Assembly: GCF_002849695.1 (NCBI RefSeq)
Contig: NZ_CP018937.1
Span: 372,001-436,000 of the forward strand
Source: Bacteroides fragilis
GTDB lineage: Bacteria > Bacteroidota > Bacteroidia > Bacteroidales > Bacteroidaceae
Reading direction: 5' to 3'
Length of the DNA: 64,000 bases
Within the stretch, counting starts at the first letter, position 1. Every line of letters starts with the position of its first letter. The position numbers were made by a program, and so were the translations under genes. The notes under the pieces are model-generated. The model saw only the letters and a list, made by a program, of their open reading frames with translations, did not search any database and was not told the DNA's origin. Below are positions 48,401 through 56,644 of the stretch, one piece after another.

Positions 48401-48515
48401 TACTATCCGTGGTGATCATCGCATGAAAGATTTTGATCCGGAATCTGCTACCGGTCGTGGTAGTATGGTTCGTGGAACGAGAACTATATCACTTGGTGTT
48501 AACGTTACATTCTAA
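45123..48515 (+). CDS. SusC-family TonB-dependent transporter with STN domain (SusC4, currently linked to sigma/fecR)
   Basis: 1130 residues with signal peptide, STN domain, CarboxypepD-reg-like domain, DEVVVVGYG, plug and barrel ending ISLGVNVTF. Residues 1-101 are identical to SusC1. The plug and much of the barrel resemble SusC2 (for example IESISFLKDAASSAIYGSRAAYGVVLV and HKDNRWGYFPSFSAGWR). It is the only SusC on the plus strand and follows fecR, the usual sigma-fecR-susC-susD order, so I infer it is the pair under direct control in this isolate or this DNA orientation. SusD4 follows after 14 bases. Confidence 0.94.
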   Translation: MRKCNMRWFSPQRMKKHLAFALAVSLIAMVPVSAFAQVLKISMTKTNVSIESVLRELEKQSEYTFFYNDNQVKLNKKVSINVSDAPIETVLNEVFKNSGYTYKIVDNQIVVSTVTAAAKDVQAVQQQKQRKITGVVKDAMGEAIIGASVVEKGTTSNGTITNIEGEFTLNTAGKELQITYIGYVPQTIVLKPGVNNYNVIMKEDTKTLDEVVVVGYGTQKKVNLTGAVSSVGTEELKSRVNTDVLASVQGQVPGVTVIARPDGSTSINFRGRGNLGTSSPLYVIDGAIADANFFSSLDPNSIESISFLKDAASSAIYGSRAAYGVVLVKTKGGKEGDLKVTYDGYVGFKSALYTPDVLSSEWYARLSNEAALNDNPNAKLPYTDEEIAKFRDGTDPDLYPNTNWYDLVLKDNATITKHTVSISGGNKVKYYTSLGYLYNDKFTPGATTDRYNMTTNISADVKEWLAFRANINYNQTYNDNSKGGVSYVEMLTVPSTYVARQSNGEYGSYEAGKPASQVSMNRNPLRRIESGDWSNSRTQNTLMDFALDLKPVKGLTVTGEMSYRIWDYKAKTYTASRSKIKDFLTGQELNGTQVAVENSKMEYDWQESTRLIYNGLANYTWSKDIHNINALLGVSYEHYQFQKQKSSRKNFPTNNMTDMNGGSSASSDTHTEGGSNENKLMSYFGRVNYTLMDRYLLEVNMRADASSRFHKDNRWGYFPSFSAGWRVSEEGFMKDIEWIDNLKIRGSWGQLGNINNVGDYDYFSSYIQGDNYNFNDVVGNGIIEAKPANKNLGWETVTITDIGLDFDVLNGKLRFTADWYNKVTDDILLGYRVPMEVGIKKDYWPSQNIGSVSNKGLEIGITHNNTIGEFTYSVGANFTRNWNKVTNLGGVDDLYDGSSTWIEAVGQPIGTFYGFRTNGLLTQEDIDSGNYITDGIKPNAGDIKYVDLNDNGKLDAGDKDFIGCDVPKFTYGVNLNLQYKGFELSMFGQGVQGTKVYFWQEQAWAFSDYASPRKWHLQRWTTENPNPNAAYPRIYSRTSSHSTFNNRLSDFWLFNSDYFRIKNITFGYTFPKAMLSNISLDALKVYVAAENPFTIRGDHRMKDFDPESATGRGSMVRGTRTISLGVNVTF

Positions 48516-48529
48516 AAAGAAAGATTATT

Positions 48530-50308
48530 ATGAGACAATTTGGTAAAACAATAAAATATTTAACGCTTTGCACTCTGATCGGTGCAACGGTTACAAGTTG
48601 CGATCTGGATGTAAATCCACCTTCTAACATTGCAGCTGAAACCTATTGGAAGACTTCAAAAGATGCCTGGTACAATTTGAATGCTGTATATGCCAATACA
48701 ATATCTGGAGTCGGGGTATATGGTGAAACTTATACTACTGATGGCTATTGCCAATACTCTTGGGAATCTGCAGGAGCTATTTTCCAGCAGGATGGATTTA
48801 GTGCATTGAATGATGAAGGATGGAATTTTGAAGCGATCCGCAAATGTAATGTGTACTTGAATGAAGTAGATAATTGCGACATGGATGCGGCACTTAAAAC
48901 ACGTACCAAAGCTGAAGTGCGTACGATGCGGGCATTACAGTACTTAGCTATGACTATGACATTCGGAAAAGTACCTATCATTACAGATGTACCTGCTTAT
49001 GATACTCCGAATGTGCCGCGTGATGAAGTGAGTAAAGTTCGTGAATTCATTCTTAAAGAACTGACAGAAGCTGCAGCAGATCTTCCTGAGTCTTACAGCG
49101 GAGGTGGTGAGTTTAATGAAAAAGGACGTATCACTAAATACGCTGCTTTATCTATTAAGGCTAGAGCTGCGCTCTATTTCGGACAATATGATGTGGCTGA
49201 AGCTGCAGCTAAGGATGTGATAGGTAGCGGTAAATATTCATTGTGGAGAATCACCAATCTTACAGATGCTCAGAAGAAGGAAGGTGAAGAGATGTCTATT
49301 TATGTAGATTTTGCAGATGAAGCTGCGAAAGAGAAGTTTGTGAAGGGCATGTTTAATTACGAATCTTTATGGTTCACTGAAAATGCTACAGTAGATAATC
49401 CTGAGTATATCTTGGCTCGCCAGTATGTTGATCCTGATCAGGAAGATTGGGTGCGTTATACAGCAATGCGTCCTAATCAGTTGGGAGGTTGGTCATCTGT
49501 AACTCCGACACAGAATCTGGTAGATGCTTATTGGAGTGCCGATGGTCATACTGTTCCTGCCGCTCCTTCTATTGAGGCACGTGCTGCGGCTTATGATAAG
49601 ATAGTTGCCGATGTAAAAAAAGAAACAGCAGAAGAAGGTTCTACTCCTTTCCTGACATTTGTAGCTAAGAAGACTGCTGATGGAACATTGACAAAATATG
49701 ACTATATGAAAGAGTATCGTAATCGCGATAGTCGTATGTATGCGTCTATTCTGTTTCCATTCAAAACATGGCATGAAACAAACTATGGTGCCGGATATGC
49801 TTATGAATGGATTAAGGGTGGTAACAATGAATCGAAGACCGGTTTTAACTATCGTAAGATGGTTGCATTAACTACAGACTCAAAAGATAATGCTAATGCT
49901 ACGGGTGACTATCCGTGTATTCGTTATGCTGAGATTCTGTTGATTTATGCTGAAGCTCATACACAAACAACAGGTTATGATCAGAGTGTGCGTGATGCCT
50001 TGAATGATTTGCGTGATCGTTGCGGTATGCCGGATGTACCTGCTACATTAACTAAGGATGAAGCTCTTAACTTGATTCGTCGTGAACGTCGTGTAGAATT
50101 GGCGGGTGAAGGTTTCCGTGGAGACGATATGACTCGTTATGAAGATTCTTATTGGGAAAGTGAGATGAATAATGTGCCTATCTCTATGCCTGATGGTGAA
50201 ACCGTGATAACTATGAAATGGAGTTCACGTATGCGTCTGAAACCGATCCCTCAGACTGCCATTACTCTTAATCCATTATTGGAAAATGATCAGAACCCGG
50301 GATATTAA
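48530..50308 (+). CDS. SusD-family lipoprotein (SusD4)
   Basis: A 592-residue lipoprotein with lipobox VTSC. N-terminal DLDVNPPSNIAAETYWKTSKDAWY, the TPR part RTMRALQYLAMTMTFGKVPIITD and the C-terminal NPLLENDQNPGY closely match SusD2. It forms the surface glycan-binding lid with SusC4. The transcript originally ended in the palindromic terminator now split by the IS element that starts 55 bases after the stop codon; a hairpin inside the IS may now end it. Confidence 0.94.
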   Translation: MRQFGKTIKYLTLCTLIGATVTSCDLDVNPPSNIAAETYWKTSKDAWYNLNAVYANTISGVGVYGETYTTDGYCQYSWESAGAIFQQDGFSALNDEGWNFEAIRKCNVYLNEVDNCDMDAALKTRTKAEVRTMRALQYLAMTMTFGKVPIITDVPAYDTPNVPRDEVSKVREFILKELTEAAADLPESYSGGGEFNEKGRITKYAALSIKARAALYFGQYDVAEAAAKDVIGSGKYSLWRITNLTDAQKKEGEEMSIYVDFADEAAKEKFVKGMFNYESLWFTENATVDNPEYILARQYVDPDQEDWVRYTAMRPNQLGGWSSVTPTQNLVDAYWSADGHTVPAAPSIEARAAAYDKIVADVKKETAEEGSTPFLTFVAKKTADGTLTKYDYMKEYRNRDSRMYASILFPFKTWHETNYGAGYAYEWIKGGNNESKTGFNYRKMVALTTDSKDNANATGDYPCIRYAEILLIYAEAHTQTTGYDQSVRDALNDLRDRCGMPDVPATLTKDEALNLIRRERRVELAGEGFRGDDMTRYEDSYWESEMNNVPISMPDGETVITMKWSSRMRLKPIPQTAITLNPLLENDQNPGY

Positions 50309-50408
50309 TTTAACACAGATATCTCTTAATTAAAGGTTGAAAAAAAGGGATCGGTTTTAAAAGAGGGCACTGAAAAAGTCCTCCTGCCTCCCTTCTATAA
50401 AAAAATGG

Positions 50409-50449
50409 CGGTATAAATCCAAGAAAATCCGGATTTATACCGTTTTTTT
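50409..50449 (+). terminator. Terminator inside the IS left end
   Basis: Arms CGGTATAAATCC and GGATTTATACCG are followed by seven T. It lies between the left end and the transposase start, where it would block transcription entering from SusD4 and now replaces the disrupted host terminator. Confidence 0.85.
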
Positions 50450-50479
50450 GTATCTTCGAGTGACCAAAAGAATACCGCA

Positions 50480-51928
50480 ATGTTAGCACTCCAAGAACGT
50501 TTGGCTTTTAGTGATTATTCAAGTCTTTATGATTTGATCATCCCTCAGGATAACCTGCTTCGACGTATCAACTCGCTGATAGACTTTTCCTTTGTTTATG
50601 ATGAGCTTGTTTCCAAATATTGTCCGGACAATGGTCGTATCGCCGAGAGCCCTGTCCGTATGTTCAAGTACCTTCTTTTAAAAACCATTTATGACTTGTC
50701 TGATATTGATGTGGTTGAACGCTCACGCTATGACATGTCCTTTAAATACTTTTTAGGGATGGTACCGGAAGAGGATGTGATAGAGGCCAGCTCTTTATGC
50801 AAATTTCGTAAGCTCCGTCTGAAAGATACGGACTTGTTGAACCTGCTTATCAACAAGACGGTAACTTTGGCAATAGAGAAGGGCATTATAAAATCCACCT
50901 CTGTAATCGTTGATGCCACACATACCGGTTCGCGTTCAAATCCCCATTCTCCTATTGAGATACTGAAGCTGCGTTCCAAACAGTTACGTAAATGTCTCTA
51001 TGAAGTGGATGAGAAGATAAAGGAAGTATTACCCGAGAAGAATTCTGACGACGTTCTGGAACATGAACTGACTTATACGCAAACACTGATTGATACATTA
51101 AAAGAACAGGAAACCTTCGTCTGCATTCCCAAAATAAAGGAAAAACTGAACCTCTTAAAAGAGACATTGGATGATATCAGAGACCATTACACTGTTTCTG
51201 AAGATGAGGACGCACGTATCGGGCACAAATCGGAAGAAAGTTCTTTCTTTGGGTATAAGACGCATATCGGAATGACCCAGGAGCGTATCATAACAGCGGC
51301 TGTCATAACTTCAGGTGAAAAGGGAGACGGTCCCCAGCTGCCCGCGTTGATTGAACAAAGCCGGAAGAATGGTATCGATGTACAAACAGTGATTGGTGAT
51401 TCAGCTTATTCGGGAAAGGATAATCTGGAGAAAGCTCGTGATGAACACTTTGAGTTGGTAGCTAAATTGAATCCCAGTATCAGCCAAGGTTTCAGAAAGG
51501 AGGAAGGCAAGTTTGATTACAATAAGGATGCCGGCATGTTTGTTTGCCCTGCCGGCCATATAGCTATACGTAGGGCAAAACAGGGGAGAAAGAATGGAGC
51601 ATGGAATCAGGCGTATACTTATTATTTTGATGTACATAAGTGTCAATGCTGCTCAAAACGGGAGGGATGTTATAAGCCGGGAGCTAAATCTAAAACCTAT
51701 TCTGTACCCATAAAAACCGATGAGCAGCAACAACAGATAGAGTTTCAACAAACCGAACGGTTCAAAGAGAAGGCTGCCGAGCGTTATAAGATTGAAGCTA
51801 AAAATGCGGAACTGAAACAGGTATATGGATATGACAGGGCGCAGTCCTACGGACTGTCATGTATGAAAATGCAAGGAGCAATGGCTATTTTTGCAGCAAA
51901 TCTCAAGAGAATACTCAAATTCAGTTAA
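50480..51928 (+). CDS. IS1182-family transposase
   Basis: A 482-residue DDE transposase. The N-terminal DUF772-type region is RRINSLIDFSFVYDELV through SPVRMFKYLLLK. Catalytic acidic residues are likely in VDATHTGSRS, VIGDSAYSGKDN and the C-terminal IEAKNAELKQVYGYDRAQ. A cysteine cluster (HKCQCCSKREGC) is present in the C-terminal third as in many relatives. The frame is uninterrupted, so the element is probably active. Confidence 0.92.
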   Translation: MLALQERLAFSDYSSLYDLIIPQDNLLRRINSLIDFSFVYDELVSKYCPDNGRIAESPVRMFKYLLLKTIYDLSDIDVVERSRYDMSFKYFLGMVPEEDVIEASSLCKFRKLRLKDTDLLNLLINKTVTLAIEKGIIKSTSVIVDATHTGSRSNPHSPIEILKLRSKQLRKCLYEVDEKIKEVLPEKNSDDVLEHELTYTQTLIDTLKEQETFVCIPKIKEKLNLLKETLDDIRDHYTVSEDEDARIGHKSEESSFFGYKTHIGMTQERIITAAVITSGEKGDGPQLPALIEQSRKNGIDVQTVIGDSAYSGKDNLEKARDEHFELVAKLNPSISQGFRKEEGKFDYNKDAGMFVCPAGHIAIRRAKQGRKNGAWNQAYTYYFDVHKCQCCSKREGCYKPGAKSKTYSVPIKTDEQQQQIEFQQTERFKEKAAERYKIEAKNAELKQVYGYDRAQSYGLSCMKMQGAMAIFAANLKRILKFS

Positions 51929-52007
51929 AGTAAGTGTAATCCATGCTCGTGGAAGACAAACACGGCTTGTATAAAGCAAATTGTGGAGTTATTACCCTTA
52001 ATATAAG

Positions 52008-52054
52008 AAAAAGTTGTATGTGAATGAAATGCATCATTCGACATGCAACTTTTT
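52008..52054 (+). terminator. Hairpin near the IS right end
   Basis: Arms AAAAAGTTG and CAACTTTTT extend inward through ATGT/ACAT and GAATGA/TCATTC, giving a long stem with a six-base loop. It follows the transposase gene and can stop transcription in both directions. Confidence 0.7.
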
Positions 52055-52149
52055 CCAAGAATTTCTAAAAAAGGATTGGATGCTAAAAAAGATCACTTTT
52101 TCAGTGCCCTCGTTTTAAAACCGGTCCCTTTTCTTATTTTTATATAGTT

Positions 52150-53400
52150 TTAATTATTTTCCCATGCTCCTCTTGTAAAATCCGGTATTTCTACAGGAAT
52201 ACTACCGTTTAATACCGATTGCTCGCTTAGTTCTGTGATGCATGACCATTCGGCGGCATCGTATACATCCATATCCAATGGGAGCCCGTTGCGCAGGCAA
52301 TGAATCAAACGGCAATCCATGACATAATTCATTTCATTGGGCAGATTTCTCCGATGGGCTTCTGCACCGTAAGTAGCTGTAAAAGGGTGTTTGTAGCGTT
52401 CCATAATATCTTCAAGCGCTTTTCCTTCGAGAGGAGCACTTGCATCGGGTTCAAGGGCGATACAGGGAACGGGATACTTCTGGGCAAAGCCTTCCGTACC
52501 ACAGATTGTATGGAGGCGGCTGTACGGGCGTGGAGTGACGACATTATACTGAACCATGATACTCTTGCCTTTCATTGTGTGAATCAAGGTGGTGTTCATA
52601 TCTCCCAACCGATACTTTTGACGGGCTTCGGGAGAATTTTCTCCGAATGTCTTACGGGCGTACGACGTCATGCCGGCTTGCAGACTCGATAATGAAACGA
52701 GATAATTCATGCGGTCTCCCCGATGAATATTCAGTACCTGGCAAATGGGGCCTAAGCCGTGAGTAGGATAGGGGTTACCGGTATGCTCTATGCTATATTT
52801 CCTCCCCCAATGATTGTGAAATCCTCCTTTACTTTCGTCGGCAAAGTAGATAGAGCGCAGATCATGTATGTATGCTCCCTCTACGTGTGTTATCTCTCCG
52901 AATACACCCTGTTGTGCCATATTCAGTGTGGTCAGTGCAAATGGATCGTAGCAACAGTTTTCAAGCATCATACAGTGTTGTCTTGTCTTCTCGGCTGTAT
53001 CTACCAGCTTCCAGCATTCTTCTACGGTCATGGCTGCCGGAACTTCGATGGCTACGTGTTTACCGTGTTCCATAGCATAAACTGCCATGGGAGTATGTGT
53101 CAGCCAATCGGTACAGATAAACACCAGATCAATATCATTCCGTTCACACATTTGTTTCCATCCATCCGCCCCGGTATAACCATCCGGCTGGGGATAGCCT
53201 GCTTCCCGGAGAATTTTCTGCGCTTTAGTCAGGTTACCTTCCCTGATTTCGCAAAGTGCTTTAATTTCGATTCCTTCGATTTGCAGATAACGCTGTAAAG
53301 TCAATACACCTCTATTGCCAAGCCCAATGAAAGCAAGGCGCACAATGGGGATGGGAGGATGTGCCAGTCCGAGCACATGTGTTTGTGAAGGAGTTCTCAT
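52150..53400 (-). CDS. Second GH109-like oxidoreductase-fold glycosidase, no signal peptide
   Basis: A 416-residue paralogue of the GH109 at 7031-8425, sharing the Rossmann motif ([11 protein letters not shown]), [38 protein letters not shown] and the end [14 protein letters not shown]. Alignment begins at about residue 36 of the paralogue, so the signal peptide and linker are absent. A stop codon lies three codons upstream of the ATG, so no longer start is available. It either acts in the cytosol or has lost its 5' end. Only about 25 bases separate it from the terminator of tRNA-Gly, leaving almost no room for a promoter. Confidence 0.82.
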   Translation of the reverse strand: MRTPSQTHVLGLAHPPIPIVRLAFIGLGNRGVLTLQRYLQIEGIEIKALCEIREGNLTKAQKILREAGYPQPDGYTGADGWKQMCERNDIDLVFICTDWLTHTPMAVYAMEHGKHVAIEVPAAMTVEECWKLVDTAEKTRQHCMMLENCCYDPFALTTLNMAQQGVFGEITHVEGAYIHDLRSIYFADESKGGFHNHWGRKYSIEHTGNPYPTHGLGPICQVLNIHRGDRMNYLVSLSSLQAGMTSYARKTFGENSPEARQKYRLGDMNTTLIHTMKGKSIMVQYNVVTPRPYSRLHTICGTEGFAQKYPVPCIALEPDASAPLEGKALEDIMERYKHPFTATYGAEAHRRNLPNEMNYVMDCRLIHCLRNGLPLDMDVYDAAEWSCITELSEQSVLNGSIPVEIPDFTRGAWENN

Positions 53401-53425
53401 ATGTGGTTAGGATGTTAGGGTTATA

Positions 53426-53462
53426 TATAAAAAAAGAGAATCTAATTTCTCAGATTCTCTTT
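53426..53462 (-). terminator. Terminator after tRNA-Gly
   Basis: On the minus strand AAAGAGAATCT and AGATTCTCTTT form an 11-bp stem followed by a run of T. It directly follows the tRNA-Gly 3' end. Confidence 0.85.
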
Positions 53463-53463
53463 A

Positions 53464-53537
53464 GAGCGGAAGACGGGGCTCAAACCCGCGACCCTCAGCT
53501 TGGAAGGCTAATGCTCTATCAACTGAGCTACTTCCGC
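53464..53537 (-). tRNA. tRNA-Gly (anticodon TCC)
   Basis: The minus strand gives acceptor arms GCGGAAG/CTTCCGC, a D-arm with GCTCAGTTGATAGAGC, an anticodon loop CTTCCAA (TCC) and a T-arm with GGTTTGAGCCC. The CCA end is not encoded. It is the second of two tandem tRNA genes. Confidence 0.95.
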
Positions 53538-53545
53538 AATTTTTG

Positions 53546-53628
53546 TGGGCAAAGATGGATTCGAACCACCGAAGTCGAAAGACAGCAGATTTACAGTCTG
53601 CCCCATTTGGCCACTCTGGTATTTGCCC
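53546..53628 (-). tRNA. tRNA-Tyr (anticodon GTA)
   Basis: The minus strand gives acceptor arms GGGCAAA/TTTGCCC, the long variable arm expected for tyrosine tRNA, an anticodon loop CTGTAAA (GTA) and the T-loop GGTTCGAATCC. 83 bases without CCA. It lies 8 bases upstream of tRNA-Gly in the same transcript. Confidence 0.95.
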
Positions 53629-53689
53629 TTTTGTTCGCTTTTGAGTCCCTTTGCTTTCTCTTAAGTAGGTTTGTTTCTCAATTGCGATG

Positions 53690-53720
53690 CAAAGATACAA
53701 CTATTTATTTAAACTCCAAA
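53690..53720 (-). promoter_or_regulatory. Promoter of the tRNA-Tyr/tRNA-Gly unit
   Basis: On the minus strand TTTG (53717-53720), a 19-base spacer and TATCTTTG (53690-53697) form an exact match to the Bacteroides housekeeping promoter. It overlaps the last codons of ribH. Confidence 0.85.
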
Positions 53721-54195
53721 CAAAATCGATCATTTTTATTGCAGTAATTGCACATTCGTCTCCTTTATTACCCAGTTTGCCGCCGGCTCTATCTTCAGCC
53801 TGCTCCATGGTATTGGTAGTAATTAATCCGTAAATAACTGGTATATCGCCAGTTGCATTCAGTTGTGCGACACCTTGTGTCACTCCCATGCAAACATAAT
53901 CAAAATGTGGAGTATCTCCTTTAATTACGCAACCAATGATAATAATTGCATCTACATCGCAATTTTCCATCATTTGATTGGCGCCGAAAGTTAGTTCGAA
54001 ACTTCCCGGTACTGTTTTCACCAGAATATTTTCTTGCTTTGCTCCGTGTTTCTTTAAAGTTTTCACAGCTCCGTCCAGCAGGGCGCCGGTAATATGGGCG
54101 TTCCATTCGGAAACAACGATACCGAATTTCATTTCTTCTGCATTCGGAACCGAATTAAAATCGTAATCAGATAAGTTATGATATGCTGTTGCCAT
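53701..54195 (-). CDS. ribH: 6,7-dimethyl-8-ribityllumazine synthase
   Basis: A 164-residue cytosolic enzyme that joins 5-amino-6-ribitylaminouracil and 3,4-dihydroxy-2-butanone 4-phosphate in riboflavin synthesis. The phosphate and substrate loops are seen in [31 protein letters not shown] and [17 protein letters not shown] with its catalytic histidine. Length is normal. A terminator separates it from the upstream TPR gene, so it probably has its own start. I saw no FMN riboswitch in the short leader. Confidence 0.95.
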   Translation of the reverse strand: MATAYHNLSDYDFNSVPNAEEMKFGIVVSEWNAHITGALLDGAVKTLKKHGAKQENILVKTVPGSFELTFGANQMMENCDVDAIIIIGCVIKGDTPHFDYVCMGVTQGVAQLNATGDIPVIYGLITTNTMEQAEDRAGGKLGNKGDECAITAIKMIDFVWSLNK

Positions 54196-54223
54196 AATAT
54201 ATATGTTTTTGGTTGGTTTAAAA

Positions 54224-54253
54224 AAAGCTACCCAGGTTCGTTTGGGTAGCTTT
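54224..54253 (-). terminator. Terminator after the TPR gene
   Basis: Arms AAAGCTACCC and GGGTAGCTTT form a 10-bp stem with a 10-base loop. A run of T follows on the minus strand. It lies between the TPR gene and ribH. Confidence 0.85.
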
Positions 54254-54280
54254 CTATATAATAAGGTATATACCCCGTTA

Positions 54281-54964
54281 TTATTTTTTCAGCAGTTTGG
54301 CTTGCTCGATGTACTTATCGATGTCCATAGCCTGATAAGACTGGAAGTATTTGTCTTTGATCTTGGTGAAGGCTTTTACAGCATCATCGTTTTTGCCTTG
54401 CTTCATCAGGATTTCTCCGGCTTGCAGTAGGAAGATGGGGCTCAGAGTGCTGTTATCAGCATTGTCTGCTGCTTTCAGAAGGGTTGAAGCTGCTTTGTCG
54501 AGTTGGCCTAACTGAGCGTAGCAGTTGCCAATGGCACCCTGAATGGCAGGAGCCACCATCTGGTCGTCTCCGCTGAAGCCGTCGAGTGCTTTGATTGCTT
54601 CGTCATATTTACCTAAATTCTGGTAGCAGATGCCGGCATAAGCTTTTGCCAGGTTGGCTGCTTTGGTACCGCTGAATTGATCGGCTACTTTCAGGAAACC
54701 GATAGAACCGATACTATCACCGTTCAGTGCCTGCTCGTATGCGCTTTGTTCAAAGTACTGTTCGCTTTTGAAAAGAGCAGCCTGCGCTTTTTCTTCACGG
54801 GGTTCTGCATAGAAATTCTTGTAGAGGATCACGCCTGCTACGATTACGATTACGGCTACAACGGCGCCAATGATTGCTTTTTTGTTTTTAACAAGAAATG
54901 CTTCCGACTGTGTCAGTGCATCTTCCACATTCAGTTCGTTGTTGTGGTTCTTTTGTTCTGCCAT
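54281..54964 (-). CDS. Membrane-anchored TPR protein (YfgM-like)
   Basis: A 227-residue protein with a cytosolic N-terminus, one membrane helix (about 30-48, [19 protein letters not shown]) and a C-terminal set of three to four tetratricopeptide repeats. The shape matches the YfgM/ancillary Sec-translocon type, which may help periplasmic folding; the role here is inferred from shape only. It is divergent from recF. Confidence 0.75.
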   Translation of the reverse strand: MAEQKNHNNELNVEDALTQSEAFLVKNKKAIIGAVVAVIVIVAGVILYKNFYAEPREEKAQAALFKSEQYFEQSAYEQALNGDSIGSIGFLKVADQFSGTKAANLAKAYAGICYQNLGKYDEAIKALDGFSGDDQMVAPAIQGAIGNCYAQLGQLDKAASTLLKAADNADNSTLSPIFLLQAGEILMKQGKNDDAVKAFTKIKDKYFQSYQAMDIDKYIEQAKLLKK

Positions 54965-55012
54965 TTTTATATGATTCTTTTTGTTATTTTTTCAACTGGA
55001 TATTTTGGTCAG

Positions 55013-55020
55013 CAAAAGTA
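55013..55020 (-). promoter_or_regulatory. Candidate -7 element for the TPR gene
   Basis: The minus strand reads TACTTTTG, matching TAnnTTTG, 49 bases before the TPR start. The same octamer at 55095-55102 on the plus strand probably serves recF. No clear -33 elements are visible. Confidence 0.5.
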
Positions 55021-55094
55021 GTTTTTTTATATATATAAACGAAATTTAGAGGCATCTTTTTTTGTTTTACGGCCTAAAACCCCGAAAATCTTTC

Positions 55095-55102
55095 TACTTT
55101 TG
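55095..55102 (+). promoter_or_regulatory. Candidate -7 element for recF
   Basis: TACTTTTG matches TAnnTTTG, 22 bases before the ATG at 55125. It lies inside the longer open frame and argues against the upstream start at 55062. Confidence 0.5.
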
Positions 55103-55124
55103 TAACCAAACTCAATGTGCATAC

Positions 55125-56237
55125 ATGATACTGAAGCGTATATCTATACTGAATTATAAGAATCTGGAGCAGGTGGAACTGAATTTTTCGGCTAAGTTGA
55201 ACTGCTTTTTCGGACAGAACGGGATGGGAAAAACCAACCTGCTCGATGCTGTCTACTTTCTGTCTTTTTGTAAAAGTGTCGGAAATCCGATTGATTCGCA
55301 GAATATTCGTCACGAACAGGACTTTTTTGTGATTCAGGGGTTCTACGAGGCGATGGACGGAACGCCTGAGGAGATTTATTGTGGAATGAAGCGCAGGTCG
55401 AAAAAACAATTCAAACGCAATAAGAAAGAATATTCCCGTTTGTCGGATCACATCGGATTTATTCCCTTGGTAATGGTTTCGCCGGCCGATTCGGAATTGA
55501 TAGCCGGTGGTAGTGACGAGCGGCGCCGGTTTATGGATGTGGTTATTTCACAGTATGACAAAGAGTATCTGGATGCTTTGATCCGTTACAATAAAGCATT
55601 GGTGCAACGAAATACGCTGCTGAAGAGTGAACAGCCGGTGGAAGAAGAATTGTTTTTGGTTTGGGAGGAAATGATGGCACAGGCCGGTGAGGTGGTGTTC
55701 CGGAAGCGGGAGGCATTCATCAGTGAGTTTATCCCTATATTCCAGTCATTCTATTCGTATATCTCGCAGGATAAGGAGCAGGTAGGGCTGACTTACGAGT
55801 CACATGCAAGGGGGGCTTCTCTGCTTGAAGTCTTGAAGGAGAGTCGGGTACGGGATAAGATTATGGGATATTCACTCCGGGGGATACATAAGGACGAGTT
55901 GAATATGTTACTGGGTGACTTTCCCATTAAAAGGGAAGGTTCACAGGGGCAGAACAAGACTTATCTGGTAGCGTTGAAGCTTGCCCAGTTTGATTTTCTG
56001 AAACGTACGGGAAGCACGGTGCCTTTGTTGCTGTTGGATGATATTTTCGACAAGCTGGATGCTTCGCGCGTAGAACAAATCGTGAAGTTGGTAGCGGGTG
56101 ACAATTTCGGGCAGATTTTTATAACGGATACAAATCGTGAGCATTTGGATCGTATATTATATAAGGTAGGCAGTGATTATAAAATGTTCCGTGTAGAAAA
56201 CGGGGCAATTAATGAAATGGAGGAAAAAGACCAATGA
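55125..56237 (+). CDS. recF: DNA replication/repair protein RecF
   Basis: 370 residues from the ATG at 55125 (MILKRISILNYKNLEQVELNF), the usual RecF start; the frame is open from 55062. Walker A is GQNGMGKT, Walker B is LLLLDDIFDKLD, and the SMC/ABC-like end ITDTNREHLD is present. It loads RecA at gaps with RecO and RecR. The DUF721 gene overlaps its end by four bases, a common pair in Bacteroidetes. Confidence 0.95.
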   Translation: MILKRISILNYKNLEQVELNFSAKLNCFFGQNGMGKTNLLDAVYFLSFCKSVGNPIDSQNIRHEQDFFVIQGFYEAMDGTPEEIYCGMKRRSKKQFKRNKKEYSRLSDHIGFIPLVMVSPADSELIAGGSDERRRFMDVVISQYDKEYLDALIRYNKALVQRNTLLKSEQPVEEELFLVWEEMMAQAGEVVFRKREAFISEFIPIFQSFYSYISQDKEQVGLTYESHARGASLLEVLKESRVRDKIMGYSLRGIHKDELNMLLGDFPIKREGSQGQNKTYLVALKLAQFDFLKRTGSTVPLLLLDDIFDKLDASRVEQIVKLVAGDNFGQIFITDTNREHLDRILYKVGSDYKMFRVENGAINEMEEKDQ

Positions 56238-56524
56238 AACGGAATGATGCGGAGCCTATTGGCAAACTGATTCAGAAATATCTACGTCAAGAGAGTCTGG
56301 AATCTCCACTGAACGAACAGCGTTTGCTGGATTCGTGGGAAACAGTGTTGGGACCTACTATAATGTCGTATACAAGAGATTTATATATTCGTAATCAAGT
56401 ATTATATGTGCATTTGACTTCTGCTGCCCTTCGTCAGGAGTTGATGATGGGAAGGGAACTGCTGGTTCGTAATCTTAACCAGAAAGTCGGTGCTACGGTG
56501 ATTACTAATATTATTTTTCGCTGA
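56234..56524 (+). CDS. DUF721 protein (DciA-like)
   Basis: A 96-residue protein of the DUF721 family, seen in LLDSWETVLGPTIMSYTRDLYIRNQVLYVHLTSAALRQEL. In other bacteria DUF721 proteins include the helicase loader DciA. It overlaps recF by four bases, which suggests translational coupling and a joint role in DNA replication. Confidence 0.85.
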   Translation: MKRNDAEPIGKLIQKYLRQESLESPLNEQRLLDSWETVLGPTIMSYTRDLYIRNQVLYVHLTSAALRQELMMGRELLVRNLNQKVGATVITNIIFR

Positions 56525-56539
56525 CAACCGTTATCTCTA

Positions 56540-56586
56540 CCAAGAACGAAGGCTCTGTTTGATACAAACAGAGCCTTCGTTCTTGG
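56540..56586. terminator. Perfect 47-base hairpin between convergent genes
   Basis: Two exact 21-base arms (starting CCAAGAACGAAGG) enclose a five-base loop GATAC. It lies between the DUF721 and PHP stop codons. There is no clear T run on either side, so it may act as a transcript-end stabiliser as much as a terminator. Confidence 0.65.
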
Positions 56587-56644
56587 TTAACAGAGCTTCT
56601 GTCCTGAGTGGATAAAGCCTCTGTTTCAGTGAAACGTTGTTTGC

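Larger units (their letters stand above)
50363..52111 (+). mobile_element. IS1182-family insertion sequence, complete
   Basis: Terminal inverted repeats GAGGGCACTGAAAAAGT (50363) and its complement ending at 52111 bound 1749 bp with one transposase gene. GTTTTAAAA flanks it directly on both sides (50354-50362 and 52112-52120) as an apparent 9-bp target duplication. Joining the flanks restores a near-perfect palindrome of more than 30 bases, so the element entered the centre of a terminator. The element looks intact and thus recent. Confidence 0.88.

Noticed and set aside
53461..53700. Open frames across the tRNA genes
   Set aside because: They are produced by the two tRNA sequences and have no protein features.
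54196..54223. FMN riboswitch before ribH
   Set aside because: The leader is too short and holds only the terminator of the upstream gene nearby; none of the conserved riboswitch segments was seen.
55062..55124. Upstream start of recF
   Set aside because: The ATG at 55125 begins the conserved RecF N-terminus and a -7 element lies inside the extension.
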